Shown piece after piece: positions 35,609 to 44,350 of a stretch of 64,000 nt of DNA. The stretch's first letter is position 1. Each line of letters begins with the position of its first letter. Under the pieces are notes generated by a model. The model was not told the origin of the DNA and searched no databases. It saw only the letters and a list, made by a program, of their open reading frames with translations. Source of the stretch: Krasilnikovia cinnamomea (lineage in GTDB: Bacteria; Actinomycetota; Actinomycetes; Mycobacteriales; Micromonosporaceae); NCBI RefSeq assembly GCF_004217545.1, contig NZ_SHKY01000001.1, positions 4,030,001 to 4,094,000 of the forward strand. Reading direction: 5' to 3'. Position numbers and translations under genes: made by a program.

Positions 35609-36439
35609 GTGGTCGACATCGATGCCGCCATCGGTTACGTCGTCGCGCACGGTGACCCCGTGGAACGCGCGCGACTCTCCTTCCTGCGCACCGGCGCCGT
35701 GCCCGGGGAGGAAGTGGTCGAGCGGATCACCGCGGGGCAGACGCCGGAGGGTGGCTGGCCCGCCACCGGCGACGGTCCACTGCCGTCGGTGGACGCCACG
35801 TGCTTCCGGCTCGGCGAGCTGGACGACCTCGGCGGGCTGCGGACCCCGGCGGCGGAGCGTGCGCTGGCGTGGCTGGTCGGGGTGCAGCACCCCGACGGCA
35901 CCTGGCAGGAGGACGAGGCGCTGGCCGCGGAGGCCCCGGCCTGGGCCGCGCCGGGCGACCCCGAAGCCACCCTGTATCAGACCTCGGTGGCGGGATTCTG
36001 GCTGACCGTCGCCGCCGTGGAGGCGTATCCGCGCGACCAGTGGCCCGCGCGATACGCGTCCGCCCTGCGGGCCGCCGCCGCGTACGTGGTCGCGCACGTG
36101 CGTCCGGACGGGACGTGGCCGTCGTTCCTGGCGGCGGGCTGGCACGGTGCGGTGCTGCTGCACGAGCAGCAGCACTTCTACGAGTCGGCCCGGATGCAGC
36201 TGGTGCTGGCCGAGCGGCTGGACGGCATGGCACCGGCCGATCTCGCGTCGATGGCCGCCGCGGTGCGCCGGGTGAACCTCGGCGACGACTGGCTGCTGCG
36301 GGCGGCGTACAAGCGGCTCGGGGAGACGCAGCGCACGGACGGCGGCTGGGACAGCGCCGAGGGCCCGATCTTCGACGTCAACACGACTCTCACGGCCCTG
36401 CGCGCCGTGCTGCCCCGGGTCGGCGCGGCCGCTCTCTGA
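35609..36439 (+). CDS. Terpenoid-cyclase/prenyltransferase-like toroid protein with QW motifs
   Basis: 276 aa from the GTG at 35609; an upstream GTG at 35537 is rejected because it sits inside the moeZ terminator. Four QW-like motifs, QTPEGGW, QHPDGTW, VRPDGTW and QRTDGGW, spaced at about 50-90 residues, mark an alpha-alpha toroid of the squalene-hopene-cyclase/prenyltransferase type. It is only about half the length of a functional cyclase and lacks a DxDD catalytic motif, so it is unlikely to cyclise squalene. Possibly a carbohydrate- or lipid-handling toroid. Function unknown. Confidence 0.72.
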   Translation: MVDIDAAIGYVVAHGDPVERARLSFLRTGAVPGEEVVERITAGQTPEGGWPATGDGPLPSVDATCFRLGELDDLGGLRTPAAERALAWLVGVQHPDGTWQEDEALAAEAPAWAAPGDPEATLYQTSVAGFWLTVAAVEAYPRDQWPARYASALRAAAAYVVAHVRPDGTWPSFLAAGWHGAVLLHEQQHFYESARMQLVLAERLDGMAPADLASMAAAVRRVNLGDDWLLRAAYKRLGETQRTDGGWDSAEGPIFDVNTTLTALRAVLPRVGAAAL

Positions 36440-36756
36440 TCCGCGCCACCCCGGCTCTCCACCCTGGACGCCCCCAGCCAACCACCCTCCGCACGGCGGC
36501 GTCAGCGGATCCAGATCTTGAAGCCTTCGGGTTCGGTGCTGACCCGAAGTCCTCATGTTGGCGCGCGCTCGCTGTGCGGCGGGTCGACTACGGCCTGCCG
36601 CCCGTGTCTTGCCGACCACCCTCCGTGGGGCGGCGTCAGGAAGTTGAGATCTTGGGGACTTAGGGTTGGGGGCTGGCCTGAAGTCATCGACTTCGGGGGA
36701 CGCGGCGTTGAGGAGCCGGCCGGGCTGGGGCGGCTGTGAGGCCACCCGGCGGCTGG
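36440..36756. repeat. Intergenic repeat cluster
   Basis: Gene-free. Two related units of about 134 bp: ACCACCCTCCG...CGGCGTCAG...AGATCTTG occurs at about 36481-36520 and again at about 36615-36654. The first continues into CTTCGGGT...ACCCGAAG (36525-36549), an 8-bp stem with a 9-base loop; the second into a diverged version ending near 36686. A third related copy is at 46179. Looks like a mobile or dispersed non-coding repeat. Confidence 0.6.
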
Positions 36757-37197
36757 TCAGTGGGGGTGTCGGGTCGCTGCCAGGGCGCGTACCGCGAGCT
36801 GGTGCAGGGTACGGCGTTCCGTCGTGCTCAGGCCGGCGAACACCGACGCCTCGACCTCGTCGAGCACCTTCTCGGCCGCCCGGAGCGCGGCTATCCCGGC
36901 CGTGGTCGGGCTGACGACGTAGCGGCGCCGGTCGTTGGGGTCGCGTTCGCGGGTGGCGTATCCGCCCGCCTCCAGGTCGTCGACCAGGCCGACCATCGTC
37001 GTGCGGTCCAGCCCGGTGCCGGTGCTCAGTTGCTGCTGGGAGAGCCGGTGCGCCTCGATCAGCGTCAGGACGTTCACGTGCTTGGCGCGCAGCCCCAGGG
37101 GCGCCAGCGCTCGCTCGGCCGCCGCGAGCGCCTCCTCGCCGAGCTTGATCAGCACGTACCCGGTGCGGGATGCGAGCTGGTCGGCGGGGCTGGTCAT
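36757..37197 (-). CDS. MarR-family transcriptional regulator
   Basis: 146 aa. Winged-helix layout: LSQQQLSTGTGLDRTTMVGLVDDLE recognition region (given in outline, about residues 52-76), followed by the wing RERDPNDRRRYVV, the MarR hallmark. Divergent from an SDR gene with an 85-bp gap that contains palindromes. TACAGT lies six bases before the ATG. Most likely represses itself and the divergent SDR, with a small-molecule inducer. Confidence 0.9.
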   Translation of the reverse strand: MTSPADQLASRTGYVLIKLGEEALAAAERALAPLGLRAKHVNVLTLIEAHRLSQQQLSTGTGLDRTTMVGLVDDLEAGGYATRERDPNDRRRYVVSPTTAGIAALRAAEKVLDEVEASVFAGLSTTERRTLHQLAVRALAATRHPH

Positions 37198-37203
37198 GCG
37201 CCG

Positions 37204-37209
37204 ACTGTA
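37204..37209 (-). promoter_or_regulatory. -10 hexamer TACAGT (MarR gene)
   Basis: On the minus strand TACAGT is followed by six bases and the ATG at 37197. Confidence 0.45.
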
Positions 37210-37245
37210 CGGGACGGCTTGTCAGTTCCGGCACCAGTCTGCAAC

Positions 37246-37267
37246 ACTGATCGTCAGTAACGCTGAC
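37246..37267. promoter_or_regulatory. Candidate MarR operator
   Basis: ACTGA-TCG-TCAGT (37246-37258) overlaps GTCAG-TAACG-CTGAC (37253-37267). Two interlocked inverted repeats lie between the divergent MarR and SDR genes, as expected for a MarR binding site. Confidence 0.5.
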
Positions 37268-37281
37268 AATTTGGAGGACTG

Positions 37282-38133
37282 ATGAACTGGCAGGGCCAGA
37301 CGGTCATGATCACGGGTGCGTCGTCCGGCATCGGGGCGGGATTCGCCGAGGCGCTCGCCGCCCGGGGTGCGGATCTGGTGCTGGTTGCCCGCAGCGCCGA
37401 CGTGCTGCAGCACACGGCGCGGCGGCTGCGGGCGGCCCATGGCGTACGGATCGACGTGGTCGTTCAGGACCTGACCGCGCCGGGGGCCGTCGCCGCCGTG
37501 CGGTCCGCGACCGAGCAGCGTGGACTGACGGTGGACGCACTGATCAACAACGCTGGTTTCGCCAGCGCGGGAAGGTTCCACGAGGTGCCCGCCGACCGGG
37601 TGAACACCGAAGTGGCCCTCGACGTCGCCGCGCTGGTGGACCTGACCACGGCGTACCTGCCGGGCATGGTCGAGCGGGGCCGCGGGGCGATCGTCAACAT
37701 TGCCTCGATCGCGGCCTTCCAGCCCACGCCGTACATGGCGGTCTACGGCGCCGCGAAGGCCTTCGTGCTCTCGTTCAGTCAGGCGCTCTGGGCGGAGAAC
37801 CGGCGCGCCGGCGTGCGAGTCACCGCGGTCTGTCCCGGGCCGGTCGACACCGGGTTCCTCGGTGTGGTCGGCACGTCCGAGGTCCGGGTCGGGCGCCCCC
37901 GCCAGGTCGGGTACGTGGTGGAACGCGCCTTGCGCGCGGTCGAGCGCAACCGTCCCGTCGTCACGCCCGGCCCCGAGAACGCCTGGGTCCCGCTGGTGAG
38001 CCGCCTACTGCCCCGGCGGCTCGTGGCGGCGGTCACCGGCCGCAGCCTGCGCGGGGCCGTCGACGCGCCCTCGGCGGCCCGGGTGCCGACCGCCGGCTCG
38101 CTCACCGCCGGATTCCCGGCGACGGAGCACTGA
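37282..38133 (+). CDS. SDR-family oxidoreductase, MarR-controlled
   Basis: 283 aa. TGASSGIGAG (about residues 11-20), NNAGFA (about 92), IASIAAF with catalytic Ser and YGAAKAF with catalytic Tyr/Lys. The C-terminal extension with RRLVAAVTGRS resembles the DltE/SDR group with a membrane-near tail. GGAGG five bases before the ATG. Divergent from the MarR gene, so likely part of a redox or xenobiotic response. Substrate unknown. Confidence 0.87.
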   Translation: MNWQGQTVMITGASSGIGAGFAEALAARGADLVLVARSADVLQHTARRLRAAHGVRIDVVVQDLTAPGAVAAVRSATEQRGLTVDALINNAGFASAGRFHEVPADRVNTEVALDVAALVDLTTAYLPGMVERGRGAIVNIASIAAFQPTPYMAVYGAAKAFVLSFSQALWAENRRAGVRVTAVCPGPVDTGFLGVVGTSEVRVGRPRQVGYVVERALRAVERNRPVVTPGPENAWVPLVSRLLPRRLVAAVTGRSLRGAVDAPSAARVPTAGSLTAGFPATEH

Positions 38134-38136
38134 CGC

Positions 38137-39381
38137 TCAGGGGCGGGTGTGGCCGTTGCCGGTGACGACGTACTTGGTGCTGGTCAGCTCGGGCAGGCCC
38201 ATCGGGCCACGGGCGTGCAGTTTCTGCGTACTGATGCCGATCTCGGCGCCGAAGCCGAACTCGCCGCCGTCGGTGAAGCGGGTGGACGCGTTGACCATCA
38301 CCGCGGCCGCGTCCACCCGCGCCGCGAACCGCTGCGTCGCGGTCACGGACTCGCTGACGATGGCCTCGGTGTGACCGGTGCCGTAGCGGCGGATGTGATC
38401 CAGGGCGTCGTCCAGCGAGTCGACCACGGCCGCGGCGATGTCCGCGGACAGGTACTCCGCGCCCCAGTCCTCGGCGGTCGCGGGCACCACGTCGTCGCTG
38501 TAGGCGGCCACGCGGGGATCGCCGTGCACCGTCACCCCGGCGGCCATCAGCTCCTCCAGCACCAGCGGCAGGAACGAGTCCGCGATCTCCGCGTGCACCA
38601 GCAGCGACTCGGCGGTGTTGCAGGTGGACAGCCGCTGCGTCTTGGAGTTGACCACCACGGCGAGGGCCTTCTCCAGGTCGGCGTCGGAGTCCACGTACAC
38701 GTGGCAGTTGCCCACCCCGGTCTCGATCACCGGCACGGTCGACTCCTCGACCACCGTCTTGATCAGCGCGGCCCCGCCGCGCGGGATCAGCACGTCCACC
38801 AGGCCGCGGGCGCGCATCAACTCCTTGACCGAGTCGCGCGAGGTGGCGTCGAGCAACTGGACCGTGTCCGCGGGCAGGCCCGCGTCCGCGACGGCCTTGC
38901 GCAGCACCGCCACGATGGCCGCATTCGATGAGTACGCCGACGACGAGCCGCGCAGCAGCGCCGCGTTGCCCGACTTGAGGCAGATCCCCGCCGCGTCCGC
39001 GGTGACGTTGGGCCGCCCCTCGTAGATGATGCCGACCACCCCGAACGGCACCCGCACCTGGCGCAACTCCAGCCCGTTCGCGAGGGTGGAACCGCGCACC
39101 ACGTCACCGACCGGGTCGGGCAGGGCGGCCAGCTGGCGCAGCCCGTCGGCCATCGCGGCCACCCGCTGCGGGGTCAGGGTCAGCCGGTCGATCATGGCGT
39201 CGGTGGACCCGCCCGTACGGGCCTTGTCGACGTCCACCGCGTTCGCCGCGACGATGTCGTCCGCGCGCTGCACCAGCCGTTCCGCCATCAGCAGCAGCGC
39301 CGCGTCCTTCTCGGCGCGGGTGGCGGCGGCCAGGTCGAACGAGGCGGCGCGCGCGTCGGCCGCCTGCTGCAGGACACTCAT
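38137..39381 (-). CDS. proA: Gamma-glutamyl phosphate reductase
   Basis: 414 aa, usual size. NADPH-dependent step 2 of proline synthesis, giving glutamate-5-semialdehyde. The family motifs are present: [29 protein letters not shown], the catalytic Cys in [13 protein letters not shown] and [28 protein letters not shown] near the C-terminus (outlined). Start ATG at 39381, with AGGAG five bases before it; a GTG at 39387 sits within that Shine-Dalgarno. Eight bases after proB, so one operon. Confidence 0.96.
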   Translation of the reverse strand: MSVLQQAADARAASFDLAAATRAEKDAALLLMAERLVQRADDIVAANAVDVDKARTGGSTDAMIDRLTLTPQRVAAMADGLRQLAALPDPVGDVVRGSTLANGLELRQVRVPFGVVGIIYEGRPNVTADAAGICLKSGNAALLRGSSSAYSSNAAIVAVLRKAVADAGLPADTVQLLDATSRDSVKELMRARGLVDVLIPRGGAALIKTVVEESTVPVIETGVGNCHVYVDSDADLEKALAVVVNSKTQRLSTCNTAESLLVHAEIADSFLPLVLEELMAAGVTVHGDPRVAAYSDDVVPATAEDWGAEYLSADIAAAVVDSLDDALDHIRRYGTGHTEAIVSESVTATQRFAARVDAAAVMVNASTRFTDGGEFGFGAEIGISTQKLHARGPMGLPELTSTKYVVTGNGHTRP

Positions 39382-39389
39382 CGTCACTC

Positions 39390-40502
39390 CTAGAGAAGGA
39401 CGAGGTCGTCGCGGTGGACGACCTCTCGTTCGTACTCGGGGCCGAGGGCGGCCGCCAGGTCTGCGGTGGTGCGGCCGAGCAGCGCGGGCAGCTCGACGGC
39501 GTCGTAGTTGACCAGGCCCCGGGCGATCGGCACGCCGGAGTCCGCGGCGACCAGATCCACCGGGTCACCGGCGGCGAACGAGCCGTCCACCGAGGTGATC
39601 CCGGCGGGCAGCAGCGACTTGCGCCGGACCACGACCGCGGCCACCGCACCGGGGTCGAGGTGCAGCCGCCCGCGCGGGGCGGTGGCGTGGGCCAGCCAGA
39701 ACAGCCGGGCCGTGGGGCGCCGGGCGGCCGCCTCGAACAGCGTGCCGATCTCCGCGCCCTCCAGCGCGGGCCCGGCCAGCGGGGCGGCGGTGAGCACCAC
39801 CGGAATGCCGAACCCGGTCGCGATGCGGGCCGCCTCGACCTTGGTGACCATGCCGCCCGTGCCCACCCCGGCGCGCCCGGCCTTGCCGATCGCCACCGCC
39901 TCCAGGTCCGACTCGTCGCGGACGACCTCGAGCCGCCGCGACGCGGGGTCGGCCGGGTCGCCGGTGTACAGCGCGTCCACGTCGGAGAGCAGCACCAGCA
40001 GGTCGGCGTGCACGAGCGCGGCCACCAGGGCGGCCAGCCGGTCGTTGTCACCGAAGCGGATCTCCTCGGTGGCGACCGTGTCGTTCTCGTTGACGATCGG
40101 CAGGGCCCCGAGGTCGAGCAGCTTGCGCAGCGTCCGGTACGCGTTGCGGTAGTGCGCCCGCCGGGTCACGTCGTCGACCGTCAGCAGCACCTGCCCGACC
40201 GTACGGCCGTGCCGGGCGAAACCGGCCGCGTACCGCCCGATCAGCAGGCCCTGCCCGACGCTCGCGGCGGCCTGCTGGGTGGCCAGGTCACGCGGGCGCT
40301 TCGGCAGGTTGAGCGGGGCCAGCCCGGCGGCGATGGCGCCGCTGGACACCAGCACCACCTCCCGGCCGTCCGTGGCCAGCTTGCCCAGCACGTCGACCAG
40401 GGCGTCGACGCGCTGCTGGTCGATCCCGCCCGCCGCCGTGGTCAGCGAGGACGAGCCCACCTTCACCACGATCCGGCGCGCACCGGTCACCACTTCCCGC
40501 AC
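39390..40502 (-). CDS. proB: Glutamate 5-kinase
   Basis: 370 aa. Amino-acid-kinase domain (about 8-255) with [37 protein letters not shown] and [13 protein letters not shown]-terminal PUA domain (about 275-370). Phosphorylates glutamate at the first step of proline synthesis; usually feedback-inhibited by proline. The reading frame is open far upstream, but the GTG at 40502 matches the family N-terminus and has CAGAAT six bases before it. Divergent from the alkyltransferase-like gene. Confidence 0.95.
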   Translation of the reverse strand: MREVVTGARRIVVKVGSSSLTTAAGGIDQQRVDALVDVLGKLATDGREVVLVSSGAIAAGLAPLNLPKRPRDLATQQAAASVGQGLLIGRYAAGFARHGRTVGQVLLTVDDVTRRAHYRNAYRTLRKLLDLGALPIVNENDTVATEEIRFGDNDRLAALVAALVHADLLVLLSDVDALYTGDPADPASRRLEVVRDESDLEAVAIGKAGRAGVGTGGMVTKVEAARIATGFGIPVVLTAAPLAGPALEGAEIGTLFEAAARRPTARLFWLAHATAPRGRLHLDPGAVAAVVVRRKSLLPAGITSVDGSFAAGDPVDLVAADSGVPIARGLVNYDAVELPALLGRTTADLAAALGPEYEREVVHRDDLVLL

Positions 40503-40549
40503 CCGACCATTCTGCGCGGAGTGACGTACCGCGCCGGTCCCGGATCCCA

Positions 40550-40555
40550 TATCGT
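40550..40555 (+). promoter_or_regulatory. -10 hexamer TATCGT of a leaderless promoter
   Basis: TATCGT, seven bases, then GTG at 40563. The proB start is only 60 bases away in the other direction, so the two leaderless promoters face away from each other in a short gap. Confidence 0.5.
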
Positions 40556-40562
40556 GGCGCCG

Positions 40563-40877
40563 GTGACACCGCAGGAGTACGTCGAAGAGGTGCTGGCGCT
40601 GGTCGAGCGCATCCCCGAGGGCCGGGTCATGTCGTACGGGGCGGTCGCCGACGCGCTGGCGGAACGCTCCGGCCGCAACTCCGCCCGCCAGGTCGGCTCG
40701 ATCATGGCCCGGTACGGCGGCGCGGTCCCGTGGCACCGCGTGGTCACCGGCGGCGGGCGGCTGCCACCCGGGCACGAGCAGGAGGCCCGCCAGCTGCTCC
40801 TGGCCGACGGGGTGCCGCTGCGGGGTGAGCGCGTCGACATGGCCCGCGCCGCCTGGCACCCGGAGATGCCCGGCTAG
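40563..40877 (+). CDS. Alkyltransferase-like (ATL) DNA-binding protein
   Basis: 104 aa, MGMT family fold. The active-site motif PCHRV of O6-methylguanine-DNA methyltransferase is here PWHRVV, i.e. the acceptor Cys is replaced by Trp. That is the defining change of ATL proteins, which bind O6-alkylguanine without repairing it and recruit nucleotide-excision repair. RVMSYGAVADALAERSG and SARQVGSIMAR fit the DNA-binding helix and Arg finger. GTG start with a leaderless -10. Its stop shares CTAG with the convergent stop of the gamma-glutamyltransferase. Confidence 0.9.
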   Translation: MTPQEYVEEVLALVERIPEGRVMSYGAVADALAERSGRNSARQVGSIMARYGGAVPWHRVVTGGGRLPPGHEQEARQLLLADGVPLRGERVDMARAAWHPEMPG

Positions 40878-42277
40878 AGGTGCAGGCCCGCGCCGCCGCG
40901 CCGCGGGTCGCCCGCCGCGCCACCCGGCCCCACCCCGGTCACGCCGCCGAAGTAGTGGTCGATGTCCGGCCACCGGTTGATCGTCCACCCCGCGTCGGCC
41001 AGCGCGGCCAGCTCCGCCTCCGGGTACCCGGCCTCCGCGTGCACCGTGTCGCCGACCACGTGGAACCGGGGCCGGGCGACCGCCTGCTGCAGGTCCAGCC
41101 CGTCGACAAGCACCCCGAGCAGGGTGTCGACCAGCGCCGTACGGATCCGGGAGGCGCCCGCCGAACCCACCGCGACCGTCAGCAGGTCCTCGGCGTCGGT
41201 GACCACCATCGGGCACAGGTTCGACGACATCCGCAGGCCGGGGGCCAGGTCGGGGGTGAGCAGCTCGCCCTCGCCGAGCATCGAGTTCATGTTGACGCCG
41301 AGGCCGGGCAGCCACACCGCCGCGCCCAGCCCGAGCGTCGTGGTGACCACGCAGGCGTTGCCCGCGGCGTCGACCACGGCCACGTTCGTGGTGTCGCCGA
41401 CCCGCTGGCGCCCCCGGTCGCGCAGGGCGGTCGCCACCGCGACGGCCCGTTCCGGCCGGGGCAGCCGCGCGACGTCCGGCGGCAGGGCGGCGATGGTGTC
41501 GACCGTACGGTTGAGATCGTGCCGGGCGTGCACCCGGTGCCCGGCCAGGCGCGCGTGATCCACCGGCGTCTCGTACACCTGGTAGGTGGCCAGGTCGACG
41601 GGGCCGAGGTTGCCGCCGTCGGCGCGGACCGCGTCCACCAGGATCTTCGAGAACGCCCCGGTGTAGAACACCGCCGGGCCCTCGGCGGCCAGGCCCTCCA
41701 GGGCGGTCGTCAGGCCGGGGTGGAACAGCAGCTCGCCGCCCTGCATGAGCTGGCCGTTCGGGGCGTACACCGCGCCGCCCTCGCCGTAGGCCAGGGCGGG
41801 CGCGCACGACGCCAGCGTGCGGGCCTGCGCCGCGGGCAGGATCACCCCGGTACGGGCCAGGTCGATCGCGGGCGCCACCAGCTCGGGCCAGGGCAGCCGG
41901 CCCCAGCGGCGGTGCAGCTCGCCGCAGCCGGCGGGTACCCCCGGCACGGCCACGCTCGCCCCGCCGATCGCGTACACCTGGGGTACGCCGCCGAAGAACA
42001 CGTCGACGGCCACCATCGAGTCCGGCTCGATGTCGCCGTCCGTGCCGGGCACGGCGACGAAGAAGTCGAGGCAGGTCGCCGTACCGGTGGAAGCGTCGTA
42101 GTAGGTGGCGAAGCCGCCGCCGCCCAGTCCGGTGTAGATGGTCTCGGCGACGCAGGTCGCCAGCACCGCGGCGACCGCGGCGTCGGCCGCGGTCCCGCCG
42201 GCCCGCAGAATCTGCAGGCCGGCCTCCGCGGTCGCCGGATGCGCCGCGGCGACGCCGGCGGCGATGGGAGCCTTCAT
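40874..42277 (-). CDS. Gamma-glutamyltransferase family hydrolase
   Basis: 467 aa, N-terminal nucleophile hydrolase. The region TTNVAVVDAAGNACVVTTT (outlined) holds the Thr expected at the autoprocessing site, and LGVNMNSMLGEGEL and RMSSNLCPMVV match the family. No signal peptide is apparent, and it is shorter than E. coli GGT (about 560 residues before processing). Likely a cytoplasmic glutathione- or mycothiol-related gamma-glutamyl hydrolase or an acylase; the substrate is unresolved. ATG start with TACGCT seven bases before it. Divergent from nuoB across 174 bases. Confidence 0.85.
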   Translation of the reverse strand: MKAPIAAGVAAAHPATAEAGLQILRAGGTAADAAVAAVLATCVAETIYTGLGGGGFATYYDASTGTATCLDFFVAVPGTDGDIEPDSMVAVDVFFGGVPQVYAIGGASVAVPGVPAGCGELHRRWGRLPWPELVAPAIDLARTGVILPAAQARTLASCAPALAYGEGGAVYAPNGQLMQGGELLFHPGLTTALEGLAAEGPAVFYTGAFSKILVDAVRADGGNLGPVDLATYQVYETPVDHARLAGHRVHARHDLNRTVDTIAALPPDVARLPRPERAVAVATALRDRGRQRVGDTTNVAVVDAAGNACVVTTTLGLGAAVWLPGLGVNMNSMLGEGELLTPDLAPGLRMSSNLCPMVVTDAEDLLTVAVGSAGASRIRTALVDTLLGVLVDGLDLQQAVARPRFHVVGDTVHAEAGYPEAELAALADAGWTINRWPDIDHYFGGVTGVGPGGAAGDPRRGGAGLHL

Positions 42278-42284
42278 TTGCCGA

Positions 42285-42290
42285 AGCGTA
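42285..42290 (-). promoter_or_regulatory. -10 hexamer TACGCT (GGT gene)
   Basis: On the minus strand TACGCT is followed by seven bases and the ATG at 42277. Confidence 0.45.
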
Positions 42291-42439
42291 GGCCCGCCGA
42301 TTCGGCGGGGGACAGCATTCGGCGTGACACTCGGCACGGTCCCACTTCCGACGTACGGCCGATACACCCCCATACCTCCGGACGATGTGGCTTCCGCGTC
42401 CTCGCCGGGCCTTGCTGCGCCGGGCCCGGGGCGCCGGGG

Positions 42440-42445
42440 TAGGTT
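42440..42445 (+). promoter_or_regulatory. -10 hexamer TAGGTT of a leaderless promoter (nuoB)
   Basis: TAGGTT, six bases, then GTG at 42452; head of the partial complex I cluster. Confidence 0.5.
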
Positions 42446-42451
42446 GGCGGC

Positions 42452-43003
42452 GTGGCCGGTCTGCCAGGAGTCCTCGGTGAGCCCATCAGGTTCGTCCTGA
42501 ACTGGGGGCGCCGCTACTCGCTCTGGGTCTTCAACTTCGGGCTCGCCTGCTGCGCGATCGAGTTCATCGCGACCAGCATGGGCCGCCACGACTTCATCCG
42601 GCTCGGCGTGATCCCGTTCGCGCACGGCCCCCGCCAGGCCGACCTGATGGTCGTCTCCGGCACGGTCACCGACAAGATGGCCCCGGCGATCAAGCGACTG
42701 TACGACCAGATGCCCGAGCCGAAGTACGTCATCTCGTTCGGCTCCTGCTCCAACTGCGGCGGCCCGTACTGGGACTCGTACTCGGTGACCAAGGGCGTCG
42801 ACCAGCTCATCCCGGTCGACGTGTACGTGCCCGGCTGCCCGCCGCGCCCCGAGGCGCTGCTGCACGGCATCCTGCGCCTGCAGGAGAAGATCGCCGCCGA
42901 GCAGTCCGGGCCGGGCGGGGTGCCCCGGCCGGACCCGCTGCGCCGCGACGCCGCCTCGCTGACTGCGCCGATCGTCGCCCCGCCGGTGGCTCCGGGCGGT
43001 TAG
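42452..43003 (+). CDS. nuoB: NADH-quinone oxidoreductase subunit B-like protein
   Basis: 183 aa. Ligands for the terminal N2 4Fe-4S cluster are complete: adjacent Cys in LACCAIEF (about 33-34), Cys in FGSCSNCGG (about 98) and PGCPPRPE (about 130). MMVVSG-type region and GTVTDKMAP are conserved. It connects the electron path from NuoI to quinone. Unlike standard nuo operons there is no nuoA before it and no nuoD after nuoC; an unrelated gene separates it from nuoC. Tail is Pro/Ala-rich. Leaderless GTG. Confidence 0.93.
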   Translation: MAGLPGVLGEPIRFVLNWGRRYSLWVFNFGLACCAIEFIATSMGRHDFIRLGVIPFAHGPRQADLMVVSGTVTDKMAPAIKRLYDQMPEPKYVISFGSCSNCGGPYWDSYSVTKGVDQLIPVDVYVPGCPPRPEALLHGILRLQEKIAAEQSGPGGVPRPDPLRRDAASLTAPIVAPPVAPGG

Positions 43004-43006
43004 CCT
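43001..43006 (+). promoter_or_regulatory. -10 hexamer TAGCCT of a leaderless promoter (DUF2252)
   Basis: TAGCCT overlaps the nuoB stop codon and is followed by seven bases and ATG at 43014. Confidence 0.5.
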
Positions 43007-43013
43007 GCGATTC

Positions 43014-44315
43014 ATGACCACGCAGTCGCGAGCCGACTTCATCATCGACGTGCTGACCCGTGAGTTCGGCGAGCTGATGGCGCTGGATCCGGCCGCGTTC
43101 CGGCGCAAGTTCCGGAAGATGGCGGCCTCGCCGTTCGCGTTCTACCGGGGCAGCGCGTCGCTGTTCTACGCCGACCAGACCGGCGGGTACGCCGACGACA
43201 GCTTCCTCGACGAGCGCACCAGCCGGGTGTGGATCCACGGCGACCTGCACGCCGAGAACTTCGGCACGTACATGAACTCGTCCGGCCAGCTGGTCTTCAA
43301 CGTCAACGACTTCGACGAGGCGTACGTCGGGCCGTTCAGCTGGGACCTCAAGCGGTTCAGCGCCAGCGTGGCCCTCATCGGGTACTCCAAGGCCCTCTCC
43401 GACGAGGTGATCAGCGAGCTGGTCACCACGTTCGCGCGGGCGTACCTGGTCGAGCTGCGGGCCATCGCGGCGGGCGGCGACGACGCGATCGGCTCGATCA
43501 CCCTGGAGAACGCCACCGGCGTGCTGCGCCGGGTGCTGCAGCAGGCCCGCCTCAACACGCGGGTCGACCTGCTGGCCGGGCAGACCACGATTGACGACTA
43601 CGAGCGCCGCTTCTCCCTCGGCGACGGCGTGTACGAGATCGACGACGCCACCCGGGCCACGGTGGTCGCCGCGTTCGACGCGTACCTGACCACGCTGCCG
43701 GAGCACCGGTCCGTGGCCACCAACATCAAGGACGTGGTGCTGCGCAAGGGCGTGGGCATCGGGTCGGCCGGGCTGCCGTCGTACAACCTGCTGCTGGAGG
43801 GGCACACGCAGGCGCTGGAGAACGACGTCGTCATCTACATGAAGCAGGCCCAGGTGCCCGCGGTCGCCCGGTGGATCGACGACGAGCGGGTCCGCGGCTA
43901 CTTCAAGCACCAGGGCCACCGCACCGCCGAGTCGCAGCGCGCGCTGCAGGCGCACGCCGACCCGTGGCTGGGCTTCACCGAGCTGAACGGGGTCGGCCAG
44001 CTCGTCGCCGAGGTCTCCCCGTACGCGGCCGACCTGGACTGGTCCGACGTCAACGAGCCCGAGGAGCTGACCGGCGTCATCGCCGACCTGGGCCGCGCGG
44101 TCGCCCGCATGCACTCGGTCGCCGACGACGAGTCCAGCCACGACCTGGTCGACTTCTCCACCGAGGAGTCGATCGTCGCGGCGGTCGACAAGGACGAGGT
44201 CGGCTTCATCCGGCACCTGGTCGACTTCGCCCACAAGTACGGCGACCAGGCCCGCGAGGACCACCAGGACTTCGTGGACCTGTTCCGCAACGGGCGGCTG
44301 CCGGGCCTGCGGTAG
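43014..44315 (+). CDS. DUF2252 family protein inserted between nuoB and nuoC
   Basis: 433 aa. DUF2252 features: FRKMAASPFAFYRGSASLFY near the start (about 32-52), IHGDLHAENFG (about 74-84) and VNDFDEA (about 98-104). The last two are the aminoglycoside-kinase-like catalytic loop (HGDxHxxN) and DFD metal motif, so a kinase-like fold is likely; the substrate is unknown. It has no known link to complex I yet sits in the cluster, ten bases past nuoB, with its own leaderless -10. Base composition is like its neighbours, so insertion is not recent. Confidence 0.88.
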   Translation: MTTQSRADFIIDVLTREFGELMALDPAAFRRKFRKMAASPFAFYRGSASLFYADQTGGYADDSFLDERTSRVWIHGDLHAENFGTYMNSSGQLVFNVNDFDEAYVGPFSWDLKRFSASVALIGYSKALSDEVISELVTTFARAYLVELRAIAAGGDDAIGSITLENATGVLRRVLQQARLNTRVDLLAGQTTIDDYERRFSLGDGVYEIDDATRATVVAAFDAYLTTLPEHRSVATNIKDVVLRKGVGIGSAGLPSYNLLLEGHTQALENDVVIYMKQAQVPAVARWIDDERVRGYFKHQGHRTAESQRALQAHADPWLGFTELNGVGQLVAEVSPYAADLDWSDVNEPEELTGVIADLGRAVARMHSVADDESSHDLVDFSTEESIVAAVDKDEVGFIRHLVDFAHKYGDQAREDHQDFVDLFRNGRLPGLR

Positions 44316-44337
44316 CGATCCGGCGGGCGGCTGGCCA

Positions 44338-44343
44338 TAGGAT
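44338..44343 (+). promoter_or_regulatory. -10 hexamer TAGGAT of a leaderless promoter (nuoC)
   Basis: TAGGAT, seven bases, then ATG at 44351. Confidence 0.5.
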
Positions 44344-44350
44344 CAAGGCC

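Noticed and set aside
35609..36439. Squalene-hopene cyclase
   Set aside because: Too short and lacks DxDD.
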